From Spirogloea muscicola (taxonomy: Eukaryota; Streptophyta; Zygnematophyceae; Spirogloeales; Spirogloeaceae): DNA of 47,239 nucleotides. Positions within the stretch are counted from its first letter, which is position 1; the number at the start of each line of letters is the position of its first letter. This document shows positions 9,322 through 18,544 of this stretch, piece by piece. The translations under genes and the position numbers were made by a program. The notes beneath the pieces were generated by a model. The model worked only from the letters and a program-made list of their open reading frames with translations, was not told the origin of the DNA and did not search any database. Location: assembly GCA_009602725.1 (NCBI GenBank), contig WELB01000008.1, forward strand, positions 21,980 through 69,218. Reading direction: 5' to 3'.

Positions 9322-12300
9322 TCAGCTTTGCCCTGTCCGCTTCAGAAGCCTATAATATCCATAGCGATTACGCTGTTCTGACCACCAGGGTAAGTAAAGC
9401 GCACGAGAAAGAGGCGAGGAATGCTCATTGTCAAGGAATGGATGCTCGTACAAGACCTGCACAGAAGTAAGTACACAAGAAGTGCAGCAGTCCCTCAGTA
9501 AGCCAGCCTCCTGACTGCTGAAGGCCCTTCTGCAGGTCTACAGACTTCTTGTGCTTGGAGATGTCTAAGCAAAGATGCAGAAGGCATGAACGCCTCTGCC
9601 TTTTATTCGGCCTTCTGGCCTGTCAGCTTAGAGATGACAGGAGAGAGAGGGCTTGGGCCGTCACAGAGATGACCTGCCAATTGGTGCTATTGCGCCCTCT
9701 CAGGTTCACATCTGCCTGCTCCAAATCGAGCTCTATGAGGAAGTCACACAGTGCCTCATCTGCAAGCTGCACAGGGATTCAAGATTGCGGGATCACGCAG
9801 TGTACAGCTCAAGATTCTAATCTGCCAAGAGTGACCCCAGCCAATGGCGAGATGATGAGAGAGGGGAGCTTGCCCAAGGTCACCCTCAGCATTGGGGGTG
9901 CATGTGTGATCCACTTTAATATCTATCGTCGGCATAAAGCAGAGCAAGCTAGGAGAAGTACGGACAAATTGGTGCGGAGAGGCCTTGTTCCTATTGTTGA
10001 TATACACAGGAGCTGCAGCTGTCCCGCCTGCTGACTGGTCAAATGGGAATGGGAGGAGGCCACGGAAACCATCATCGAGGAAAGCGATGCGATGTTGAGC
10101 AGAAGGTAGGAAGAAGGACAATGGAAAGCGGTGCCATTCGCTGCCCACGCAGACGGTAAGATCTGACCAAGTCGACGGGTCACCTGGGGAGTGCTTAGGC
10201 CCTCAAGGGAGTGAAGATAGACTCTTAATCTTCTCCTACCAAGAGTACAGAATATGTTCATGCCCTATCATCTTCAACTGTAGCTAAAGAAAATGCGAGA
10301 TCGGCTATGCAAGTAATAGGAAATTATGCAGTAAATCTGCCAACGTCACTACTTGTCTACTCATCTGAACAAAACCATCCAACAACTTTGCTGTGAAAGC
10401 TGATATATTGCTACATGTGACGGGAGGTCAAATTCTGCACGTGAGCAATTGGTCACTCTGAGTCCCTTTGAGTCTCACCGGAGTTGACACTGTCTGATGC
10501 AGAAGGCAGGTGCTTGTAGACGAGCATAGGGGCATTATAGTAGCTCAGGAGCGCAGCTGTCCGACAGTAGGACAGCACAAGGATGGTACTTAACAGTACT
10601 GGGCGCATCCACTTGGCAATCTGCACGGCTTGAGACACCATCACTCAGAAGCCCATATTTGGTGGCCAGATGATGAAGAGGGGAGGACAAGCGTAGATGC
10701 TTGCAACTTCATAGGTGTGTCAAAGTCTGTCTTAGGCATGCGTATATGGTGGACTGAGGACTCACTGTATGCAAGGCACTCCCACCAGTAGCATGCCTGC
10801 CCTGTAAAGAGTTGACAAACTCTGGTAGGGCGTCAATCATAGCAGCGGCTGCAACGCAGATGAGGGGGTAAATAACGAACAGAAACCTGAAAGGAATGTC
10901 CACAATGAGGTCAGCATGGCTGGCTTGGCAAGGAGGTTGATCTTCACATGCCATGTCTTCTATTAGCACAAAAGCTTGCCAAGACTTCTGAGACCAAGAT
11001 CAATGCATGAGCTTTGAAGACTCACACACTTGTCACACAGCAGTAAGAGCAGAAGGCAACCAGAACAGTTGATGGTGCTGGAGCCAACACGCCAACTACT
11101 ACCAGTAGCCGGAACCGCCTACCATGAAGCTCAAGGAGTCGGCCAGGGCGGGGCTACCTCTCCTCCTTGTGGGCTTGCAGGGACATGAATGCCAACCACA
11201 GGTACAGTGGCATGACCGCAACGAGCAGACGCAAGTAGCCTTGCTCGTGAGCCCAGATTGCCACTATGGGGAGGGCCAGAGCCAGCGGGAGAGCCAAGTT
11301 GAAGTTGTTCAGGCCATTGCGCAGATAAAAGAGCGCGCCCTCGGTGCCGTACAACGCGCTATCGCCGCCTCCAGCAACGTTGTACCAGACCAGGTTGAAG
11401 ACGGAGCAGGTCCACCGGCCGTAAAAATATTGGTCTGTCAGGACTGATGGCACCTGAAAGGTGGGAGGCTGCTATGGTCACAGTGCACTCTCTATGCTGG
11501 ACCTTGGCAGCCTTATCCTGCAGAACCCAAGGACAACTCAAGGACACTCAGGTGTCCAGCTGAGCAGGTGCAGGGAGCTTACCAGAATTGCTGCGGTGGC
11601 TGCTGCACCGGAAACAATGACTTGCCAAAAGCCCGCTTGATAAAAAGCGTGACAGACAATGGGCGCCGCTGCCAGCACCGCGAATGGCCACCCCAGAAGG
11701 ACGCCAGCCGCGGCCACCGCAACTGCTGCTCGAGGCCTTCCAGTGAGCATTGCGGCGGTGGCCAAGGTTGTCGAGTACATGGAGAAGGAGCAATGCTGCA
11801 ATGAAGCAAGCATGCAGCACTTAAATTGAATCACCTTAGGAGATACACGTGCCTCCGATACATCTTGCCTGCGAGTGGACATCGCGAGCTGGCTTCAAGT
11901 GAAACCCCCTTGCCATTCAGCAACTTACAGTGACCTTATCACCTCCTTCTCTTAAGCTCTTTTGAACAATGTATCGGCTTGAATTGGCCTCCACTTCATT
12001 TCATGCGCCCCGCGCGCCTTCTCCCTTCTCTTTAGCTCCAAGGCTCTAAAAGCTCTACTTGCCCTTGACCACTCTGGACTTCAATGAGATGTGGGCGGCA
12101 GCGGAAGTCGGCACCTGTGCTGGCAATGAAGCAGCCGCTGGTGAACGCCAGTAGGACCAAGGAGTAGGCAGCCACCCGCGGGCTCGTCACCCTGCCCACG
12201 GCCGCGACAAGGGCTGCCTCCGTTGCCGCGGATGCAGCTCCCAGTGCCCCCCGGAGCACGTAGAAAGTGGCTACCTGGGGCCGAGGGAAGACGCCACAGT

Positions 12301-13152
12301 GTAAGTAAATCTTGCCACCTGGGTTAAAGGAGCTGGAACAATCCAGTTTCCAGGCAATCAGCTCAGCTGGTAGAGTGCCTCGTTAACACCGAGAGAGTCA
12401 GCGGTGCAAATCGGCTGCCAGAGGCAGACACCGGCCAGCTGCGATCGAGAAGCTGTCAGTGTTCACCGAGCAGCCAAGCGAGAGGGGGCTTACCTTGTTG
12501 GCACCTGCGCCGGCGACCAACGAGACCGGCCAGGCTACGAGGCAGTGGAGGAGCAGGTAGAGGTTTGACCGCAGCGCGTACTGGGAGCTGCGCGACCCGG
12601 CACGACGGCGCCTGCCGCGTCAGTAAGGGCCGGGGCGGCCGTAGTGGAGCTGGTAAAGGCTCTGGCTGGCCGCCTCTCCAGGGCTTCCAGAGCTTCTACC
12701 GTTAGCTATTCGATATTTGATCATAGATATTCAGTGATTGCATATCGATGATTCTCAATACTCATTTGATAATCAGTAATCAGGCAAATTCCTGCCAAAG
12801 AATCAAAGTCTGAACCGGTCGTCGTAGACACTCCGGCAGCGGCGGCGGCAGCGGCGGCGCCGACGGCGGCGGCGGCGGCGGCGGCGGGCGCCGGACCTGT
12901 ACTCCCAGGTCTGGAGGCCGGCGCCGTGGAGGAGGTTGTGGAGCGGCTCCCAGTAGTTGAACACCTCGTCGCAGTCGTGCACCAGATTGTGGCGCGCGCT
13001 CACCAGCCGCGCAGCCAGCAGCACCGCCAGCGCCGCGCCGAACGTCACGCCGCCGCCGCCGCCGCCGGCGTCGGAGGTATCGCCACCTCCGGCGTTGGAG
13101 CCGACGCCAATGCCGTCGCCTCCGCCCTCGCTCTCGCCTTGCGGCGATAGGG

Positions 13153-13184
<32 letters not shown>

Positions 13185-13236
13185 CTGGCCGGCTCCAGCT
13201 CCTCGTCGCGCTCCTCGTCGCGCACGCCCCGCGGCG
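9322..13236 (-). CDS. ALG9: ALG9-type alpha-1,2-mannosyltransferase (ER N-glycan assembly)
   Basis: ALG9 adds alpha-1,2-mannose to the lumenal dolichol-linked oligosaccharide. Exons: 13236(gap)-12897, 12587-12494, 12274-12115, 11795-11583, 11453-11158, 10886-10766, 10620-10479, 10162-~9980, ~9766-9674 and 9456-9322 (stop at 9322-9324). Family signatures appear in order: H-D-C-D-E-V-F-N-Y-W-E-P-L-H; Q-T-W-E-Y-S-S-Q-Y-A-L-R-S; T-S-G-C-F-I-A-S-T; Y-F-Y-G-R-W-T; L-Y-G-T-E-G; S-L-Q-A-H-K-E-E-R; I-Y-P-L-I-C-V; V-C-V-G-S-E-W-H-R-F-P. Repeated hydrophobic stretches fit a multispanning ER protein. The first exon opens with Pro/Gly runs and its start codon is lost in the N gap. The exon 3/exon 4 junction does not join in frame with the obvious splice sites, so a frameshift or another splice site must be assumed there. 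Confidence 0.88.
11960..12023 (+). repeat. A2-type 3'-tail insertion in ALG9 intron 3, with 15-bp target duplication
   Basis: The 64 bp insert contains GAACAATGTATCGGCTTG and CATGCGCCCCGCGCGCC, the terminal sequence of the A2 element (compare 44289-44345 and 37388-37455 on the minus strand). It is flanked by 11945-11959 and 12024-12038, which match at 14 of 15 bases (CCTTCTCTTAAGCTC versus CCTTCTCTTTAGCTC). The host intron lies on the opposite strand. Confidence 0.8.
12352..12420 (+). pseudogene. Degenerate tRNA-Val(AAC)-like sequence in ALG9 intron 2
   Basis: The sequence has a tRNA D-arm (GCTCAGCTGGTAGAG). It is followed by an anticodon arm whose loop TTAACAC presents AAC, with four of five stem pairs intact, and a T-arm-like segment (AGCGG TGCAAAT CGGCT) with one mismatch. 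The acceptor ends do not pair over seven bases and the T-loop lacks TTC. I read it as a decayed tRNA gene or the head of a tRNA-derived SINE, antisense to ALG9. Confidence 0.4.
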
Positions 13237-13277
13237 NNNNNNNNNNNNNNNNNNNNNNNNNNNNNNNNNNNNNNNNN
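13237..13277. other. Assembly gap (41 N)
   Basis: A run of N separates the GC-rich first exon of ALG9 from a retrotransposon fragment. The true distance and the ALG9 start are unknown. Confidence 0.99.
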
Positions 13278-14210
13278 CTCCACAACGCTTTCAAAATCAG
13301 CCCTGAAGCATTCCGGACGCTTCTCCAGCTGTTCCTGGGCCTGCCCCCGACCTGCCTGATTGGAGTAACTCAGTGTGAGTGTGGCTTCCGTACGGAGGGC
13401 GGAGACCTAGCCACCCACATGCTGCGGTGTCCCACAGGCCCTGAGGTGGTGGGCGTCCACAATCTCCTACGGGACGCCCTGGCTGTTTGTAGCTGCTTTC
13501 TTTCTTTGTGTGCTTTGGTTTCTTAGCGCTTCCTCTGGCTTCCCCTGGCGGGCTTGATGCGCGACGCCGGCTACCGCGCCATCGTTGAAGTGAGCAATGT
13601 AATGCCCATCACCACGGATTCCCAGGGAGGCCATCACCGTCGCACCCTGGACATTGTGGGTGTACAACCTGGCGGAGGCCCACGAGCTTTGGTTGATGTG
13701 GTGGTGACTGAGGCATACAAGAGTTCCGCTTCCACACACATTGCTGGCCACGCAGTGGGAGGTGCTGAGCAGAAAAAGCTCCGACACTACTTAGACTACC
13801 CCCGCAGTGACCACCTCCTCCCGGCCGCAATCGACACTTTCGGCTGCTTGGGTCCTCGCTTCCATACCCTACTCGAGAACATAGCGAGTCTGGGATATGC
13901 ACGACGCGAGGATATGCTCCCAGCCCAGATGGGTATGCAGGCAGCCTATCTGTCATTTCTGCGACGTCGAGTGTCAACCTGTCTGCAACGAGCTCAGGCG
14001 TATGCTCTGCATCAGAAAGCTGGTCGAGCCTTAGCTGCTGGCACAAGAGCTAGTCAATTGCCGTCCGGTATTCGAGCGTCAGCTAGCGACCTCTATGTGC
14101 TGACTCGTGGTTACTGAGCGGGTCAGCTTAGCAGCAGGTGACGTACATTTGTCCAATGTGCTTGCCTTTGTACTTGGCCACACATGGCCTCCCCATCTCT
14201 TAATATACAC
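13278..14210 (+). mobile_element. RLE-type non-LTR retrotransposon, subfamily A1 (3' half)
   Basis: The plus strand encodes the knuckle (C-E-C-G-F-R...T-H-M-L-R-C, about 13375-13435), then H-N-L-L-R-D-A-L. After the inserted module at 13484-13542 it continues with the endonuclease-like blocks R-R-T-L-D-I-V and V-D-V-V-V-T-E-A-Y, a long C-terminal region, and S-D-L-Y-V-L-T-R-G-Y with its stop at 14115-14117. The A1 3' UTR with a GGCC...GGCC hairpin follows to about 14210. Upstream sequence is lost in the gap. The insertion brings an in-frame stop (TAG near 13525), so the copy cannot make a full protein. Confidence 0.8.
13484..13542 (+). repeat. B1 3' UTR segment inserted in the A1 ORF, with 7-bp duplication
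   Basis: The inserted 59 bp (GTAGCTGCTTTCTTTCTTTG... to TTAGCGCTTCC) match the upstream part of the B1 3' UTR. CCCTGGC occurs at 13477-13483 and again at 13543-13549, and removing one copy plus the insert restores the A1 reading frame seen at 28340-28365. Unlike other modules it stops before the terminal hairpin. It may reflect a shorter B1 transcript. Confidence 0.6.
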
Positions 14211-14289
14211 GCATTTTCCTGGCGCCTCGCGGTTCCGCTGGTCCGCGGAAATGGAGTGTGTATTACTTGATGGATTATGTGACAGTGCC

Positions 14290-14640
14290 TGAGTGGCCAA
14301 GCACATTGACAGATGTCCATCACATGCTGCTGAGCTGACCCGCTCAGTAACCACGAGTCGGCATGTAGAGATCGCTAACTGACGCCCGAATACCGGACGG
14401 CAGTTGACAAGCCCTTGTGCCACCAGCTAAGGCTCGACCAGCCTTCCGGTGCCAAGCATGAGCCTGAGCTCGCTGCAGACAGGCTGACGCACGTCGTCGC
14501 AAAACGACAATTAGGCTGCCGGCATGCCCATCTGCTGGAAGCACGTCTTGCATATCGTAAACTTGCCATGTTCTCAAGTAGGGTATGAAGACGAGGAGCA
14601 TGCAGCCAAAGGTGTCAATTGCGGCTGGCTCTGAGATTCT
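14290..14640 (-). mobile_element. Inverted A1 3'-end fragment
   Basis: The minus strand encodes the last 70-80 residues of an A1 protein, ending S-D-L-Y-M-P-T-R-G-Y with its stop at 14344-14346; a short 3' UTR follows. It faces the plus-strand A1 copy ending at 14210, so the two 3' ends point at each other across about 80 bp and form an inverted repeat. Confidence 0.7.
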
Positions 14641-15013
14641 TTTGGGGACTTGCAGTTCAAGCCCTTGCCCCCTTCAGGAGAGCCACTTCCTTTGGAAGAG
14701 CTCCATCTTCTGAGGGGACTATTGGCTGCAATGGCTTCACAAACCCCGGACCCTGGACAAGCCTTCGATCAGCAGCTGCAAGTAGTCAGCCGAAGGACAC
14801 CTGTAACAACCAGTGCGAGGTGGAGGAGGTGTGGGTGCCCTTCACCAACCCGCCTGCGCTTGCAGCAGCCTCTTAGGTGGCCCTCGAGGGCAGCACCCAT
14901 TCCCTATCCCAGCACAACTGGCCCACTTCCAAGTTATCGTATTACTTGTTCAGGATTACACGGCAGTGCACTCAAGCAATCCAAAGTTTATTTTATTGGT
15001 GACGTATGCAAGC
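14641..15013. other. Unassigned spacer, probably the esterase 3' flank
   Basis: A plus-strand frame (14650-15075) is open but matches nothing I recognise and has Pro/Arg-rich composition. The right part is probably the 3' UTR of the minus-strand carboxylesterase. Confidence 0.35.
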
Positions 15014-16302
15014 TCACGCGACCTTGCGCTGCAGATATTGCTTCAGAAGCTCGTGGCACACAGCATGCTCCTTGAGGAATGTCAGCAGCATAAACGTGTG
15101 CACCGAGCCCTCAAAGTCCAGCACCTCAGCATCCACGCCTTTAATCTTCAGCACCTCCGCATAGGCAACGCCCCGATCATGCAGCAGGTCCTTGCCTGCT
15201 ACAACCACGAGTGTGGGAGGAAGCACGCCCAGGTCCGGGTGCTCGAGGCTCAGGGGATTGGCAGCCCAGTGGTCCCGTGTGGCCCCTGACGGCAAGAACC
15301 GCTGCCACAGTCCGTCAGCCACGGGCAGCGACAGGATGTCTCCATCAGCATGTTCCAGTTCCGAGGGCAGCCGCTGCACGCCACCGAAGAAAGGGCAAAG
15401 CAGGATCTGGCAGAGGATGCGGAGGGGACTTGCGGCGGCGGCTTTAGTGGCACCACCAGCGCACTCTCGCATGACGACGTGGTGCGCGATGTTAGCCCCC
15501 GCGCTGTCCCCCATGACAATGACTTTTCCCAGGTCCGCATACTTTGCGATGAACGGGTCCACATCTGGCCCGCCTCGCTGCATTGTCAACCACGGCTCTA
15601 AGAGCATGATGGGGGAGCTCGCAGTCATCACGAGCACCACAATGCAAGTGCAGGGAGCAGCAAGACAGGAGGTTGGCCAGAGATTGCTTCCCGTGCCACC
15701 TGTTGCAGAGCTGCACAAGACATCCTGCGGGTCTACATTGCAGCACAAGGTGACAGCCACGGCCGCAGCAAGGACAGGCAGCCAGCCAGCCGCCTTCAAG
15801 CAAAGGTTCCGAGGTCCGCGAGCAGCACCTGCAGCCACTGGAGGGCGGCGGTGCCATCGTCGTAGGCGGCGGGGAAGGGGTGCTCGGGCGCCAGCCGGTA
15901 GTCGACGGACAGCACGACGGCGGACGATGTGGCGGCCAGCTGCCGGCAGAAGCGGTCGTATATCCACCCGAACGGGCTGAGGTACACGAAGCCGCCGCCG
16001 TGGAAGTAGACGACCAGCGGCACCCGCGTCGCCGCCGCGGCGCCCATTGCCAGGCCTAGCTCCGCCGGCGGCGGCGTCGCCGCTGCGCAGGCGGCCGGGA
16101 AGAAGGCGCGGCCTTTGACGGCGCCGCCGAGGTCGACGTCGCGCGAGGCCACGCCGGCGCGGAAGGCCAGCGACGGGCTGCGCCGCCGTACCAGGACGAA
16201 GTCGTGCACCCAGCGGCGGACGCTGCCGTCGGGGCGGTCCAGCAGCAGCGGCGTCAGGTACTTGAGCACCGCGCTGTTGACGGCCAGTGCCAGACTCTCC
16301 AT
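15014..16302 (-). CDS. HSL-type (CXE/GID1-like) carboxylesterase
   Basis: Two exons, 16302-15829 and 15577-15014, give about 345 residues, a normal length for plant CXE proteins. The donor follows A-L-Q-W-L-Q and the acceptor precedes R-G-G-P-D-V. The oxyanion-hole motif H-G-G-G-F is at residues 101-105. S-V-D-Y-R-L-A-P-E-H follows, then the nucleophile elbow G-D-S-A-G (Ser about 183), the acid in A-G-K-D-L-L-H-D, and a His in G-S-V-H-T-F. A complete Ser-Asp-His triad argues for an active alpha/beta-hydrolase. Gibberellin receptors of the GID1 type have lost that His, so I do not call it GID1. Start chosen: the first ATG (16300-16302), which gives M-E-S-L-A-L. Substrate unknown; no targeting signal is obvious, so it is probably cytosolic. 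Confidence 0.88.
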
Positions 16303-16570
16303 GCCGCCGCCGCCGCCGCCGACGACGCCGCCGCAAGCGCGGCTTACCGCCGCGGCAGCTCAGGCGCGCGTCCGCCCTCCGGCGCTACAGAGAGCGCGGG
16401 GCACCGCTGTCCGACCGGCGCAGCCTCAACGCTGGCCAATGCCTGCCTCCGGGTGCGCGGGGCCGCAGCCCGCCATGGCCGAGGCCTCGCGTCGCGGCGG
16501 CGGCGGCGGCGGCGGCCTTGGGGTGTCTGCCGCCGCCTGCAGTTGCCCCCCCATTGTTAGCACAGCTAAC
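16303..16570. other. GC-rich 5' flank of the esterase gene
   Basis: The stretch carries short (CCG)n runs just before the esterase start and a (GGC)n run at about 16496-16516. It probably contains the esterase 5' UTR and promoter. No TATA-like element stands out. Confidence 0.4.
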
Positions 16571-16619
16571 GTGAGGAGGGTGACATTTGCCACCTGTCCC
16601 CGTCACGGCGCGTGCTTCG

Positions 16620-16800
16620 AGGTTTGGGTGGGGGGGGTTCGACAAAGAAACGGCTCTTCCCATGTAAGGCGATGGCTGTGACAGGCCAGCCCACAGAACT
16701 GTACAAAGAAGAACGACTCCTCCAGTAGAGGGCGATGACTTGGATTGGCCAGCCCAGGAAAATTTTGAATAGAGTCTGAATGTACAAAGTCTGAATGTAC
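16620..16800 (-). repeat. Two D-type hairpin modules
   Basis: Two divergent copies lie next to each other, both showing on the plus strand GGGCGATG...GGCCAGCCCA (about 16655-16705 and 16715-16775). On the minus strand each reads as the D module: GGGCTGGCC, a CAGCC-like arm, then ATCGCC and a CTCTACTGGAAGAG-like tail. The second is followed by a short TCTGAATGTACAAA duplication. Confidence 0.55.
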
Positions 16801-17022
16801 AAGCTTTGCTCAATGCAAACATGATGGAGTACTGTAACCAAGCAGTTTACAATTGGTCTGCTGCAGAGTCGCAGCAGACCAGGGTGAGGTACACGCCAGC
16901 CTCAGGTGGCCCATGGAGACCCTCTCAATTTGCTGCTGCAAACGAACCAACGAACCTCCTAATCTGAACGAGCCTCTGCTCTCGCAGACTGTGCATTGTA
17001 TTTGGACAGATCAGTACAAGGG

Positions 17023-17487
17023 TGTTGAATATAGAAATATGGTGAATCAGTGGGTTGGTAGAATCCCCCATTCCGCTCATTCTGCTAGGCCGATGAGAGT
17101 CTCCCTAGATAAGGGAGGCTCCGGCAGATGACAGGATAGGCCCAAAAAATCTTGTGGCTCTAAGTACGGCGAAGCGGCGCTGTATGCGCGGCGGCTCTGT
17201 GTGAGGCGAAGCGGCGCTGTGTGCGCGACGGCTCTGTGCGGCGAGGCGGCGCTGTGTGCGCGGCGGTTCTGTGTGAGGCGAAGCGGCGCTGTGTGCGCGA
17301 CGGCTCTGTGTGCGGCGAGGCGGCGCTGCGTGCGCGGCGGCTCTGTGTGCGACTAGGTGGCGCTGCGTGCGCGACGGCTGTGTGTGCGGCAAGACGTTGC
17401 TGTGTGTGCGGCCAGGTGGAGCTGAGTGCTCGCCAGCTCTGTGTGTAATCAGGCAAGCCTTTGTGTTACTCTGAACTCTTTGTGACC
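17023..17487 (+). mobile_element. Copia-type LTR containing a 37-bp minisatellite
   Basis: The sequence begins TGTTGAATAT, like the 3' LTR start at 26720, and shares with it a block near GAGAGTCTCCC...GATAAGGGAGGC. A short gag-like ORF with the same M-S-A-S-A-S start follows, as at 26961. The middle is occupied by a tandem repeat that the other LTR lacks. I treat it as the left LTR of a copia relative whose internal region is mostly gone. The right boundary is not certain because no canonical primer-binding site follows. Confidence 0.5.
17171..17450 (+). repeat. 37-bp tandem repeat, 7-8 units
   Basis: Units start with GAAGCGGCGCTGTGTGCGCG or GAGGCGGCGCTG and end CTCTGTGTGCGGC. Most are 37 bp; one is 35, one about 22, and the last is diverged. 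GAAG- and GAGG-starting units, and ...GCGGCGG and ...GCGACGG forms, alternate in the middle, suggesting spread as two-unit blocks. Confidence 0.85.
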
Positions 17488-17667
17488 ATGTCTGCGTCTG
17501 CATCTGCGCCAAGACGGGGACGGTCTGCTGGTCCTCTCACATCAGGACAGGAAGTGGCTGTAAGACATGAAGGACAGGTACAAGATGTAGATCGTGAACA
17601 GCAGGTTCAGGTTGCAGGACAAGGAAGGCGAGGGCAGGCGGAGCAAGAAAACTTTCAAAGGGCATGA
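17488..17667 (+). CDS. Truncated gag-like ORF of a copia relative
   Basis: The 59-residue frame starts M-S-A-S-A-S-A-P-R-R and is rich in Gln, Val and Arg in its second half (E-Q-Q-V-Q-V-A-G-Q). The same start motif sits just after the LTR at 26720-26960. Together with the LTR upstream this suggests the N-terminus of a gag polyprotein, cut short. No zinc knuckle is reached. Confidence 0.4.
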   Translation: MSASASAPRRGRSAGPLTSGQEVAVRHEGQVQDVDREQQVQVAGQGRRGQAEQENFQRA

Positions 17668-18544
17668 ACATTCTCCAGACGCGCGTCATGCAGCAATTCC
17701 CTCCAACCAACTAACTCGTCATTTGGACTTGGGAGGGAGGGAAGTGGGGAGGGGACTCACCAGCAACTTAAAAGGCCTTTGACGCATAATCTGTATGAGG
17801 ACAGCTAAGCAGAAATGTGTGTATAGATCGAGGTGTATCAACTAAAACCCATTCCTGTGAGACATCTTCAACAAAAGACCGACTGTCAGCCGCCTGCCCT
17901 TTGCCCTGTATTTCACAATGTTCGCAGAGCTCCAGCAGTAGCCCCCCCAGCACTCCTCTTGCTATCCTCGATCTGCTAATCCTGGACCTGTACTATGGCC
18001 TTGCGAAGTTCCTTCAGGAATAGAATTCATCACAAAATATGCAGCTACTTCTGGCACCTGAACACAGTGGGAGTTCTGCCAGAACCCTGAAGCAAGTGGT
18101 TGTTAGTCAGTACGTTGGCCAAGGCTGTGCTCCTGCAACAGCTCCCTTAGCCCTCCAAGGTGGTACTCGTTCCAGTCCAGGGGGCACGTAGCAGGGAAAC
18201 ACAGACAAGGGGTCAATGGAGGAGGCGTCAAACATCATGCAACATTGTTCAGGTGGTATGATGCAGACCACTTGAGTACTGGTCAAGACTTAAATAATCG
18301 AATCAGTTCAGTACAATCTGCCTGAGATCCTGCAGTACGGTTGGTGGAAGGACAAGCCATATCGTGTCCAGCATGTCGCCCTCTCCAGAGGCTGCATAGC
18401 CTAGTCACTGTGGTAGACGAAGATGGCAGCCTGTGGCAACCGCCTGTAGCCCACGAGGACAAATGACCAAGCCTGCGAGTACACAATTGCGTCTGTTTGT
18501 GGGATAGGAAGGACAGTCTGGTTACAGTTGCTCCCAGGGTCGAC
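17668..18544. other. Intergenic / phosphoribulokinase 3' flank
   Basis: No supported gene. Short open frames on both strands match nothing I recognise. A TGTAA motif lies on the minus strand within about 25 bases downstream of the phosphoribulokinase stop (rc of about 18521-18530). It could be a polyadenylation signal of the green-algal type, but this is weak evidence. Confidence 0.35.

Noticed and set aside
9549-10034. 161-codon plus-strand open frame
   Set aside because: It lies antisense to ALG9 exons 8-9, which carry clear family motifs; no motif is seen in the plus-strand translation.
15014-16302. GID1 gibberellin receptor
   Set aside because: The complete Ser-Asp-His triad and H-G-G-G-F fit an active CXE esterase; GID1 receptors have lost the catalytic His.
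17105-17512. Minus-strand repeat protein with His/Thr/Pro-rich units
   Set aside because: It is the translation of the 37-bp minisatellite in the copia-like LTR. A unit of 37 is not divisible by three, so a repeat protein would not be maintained.
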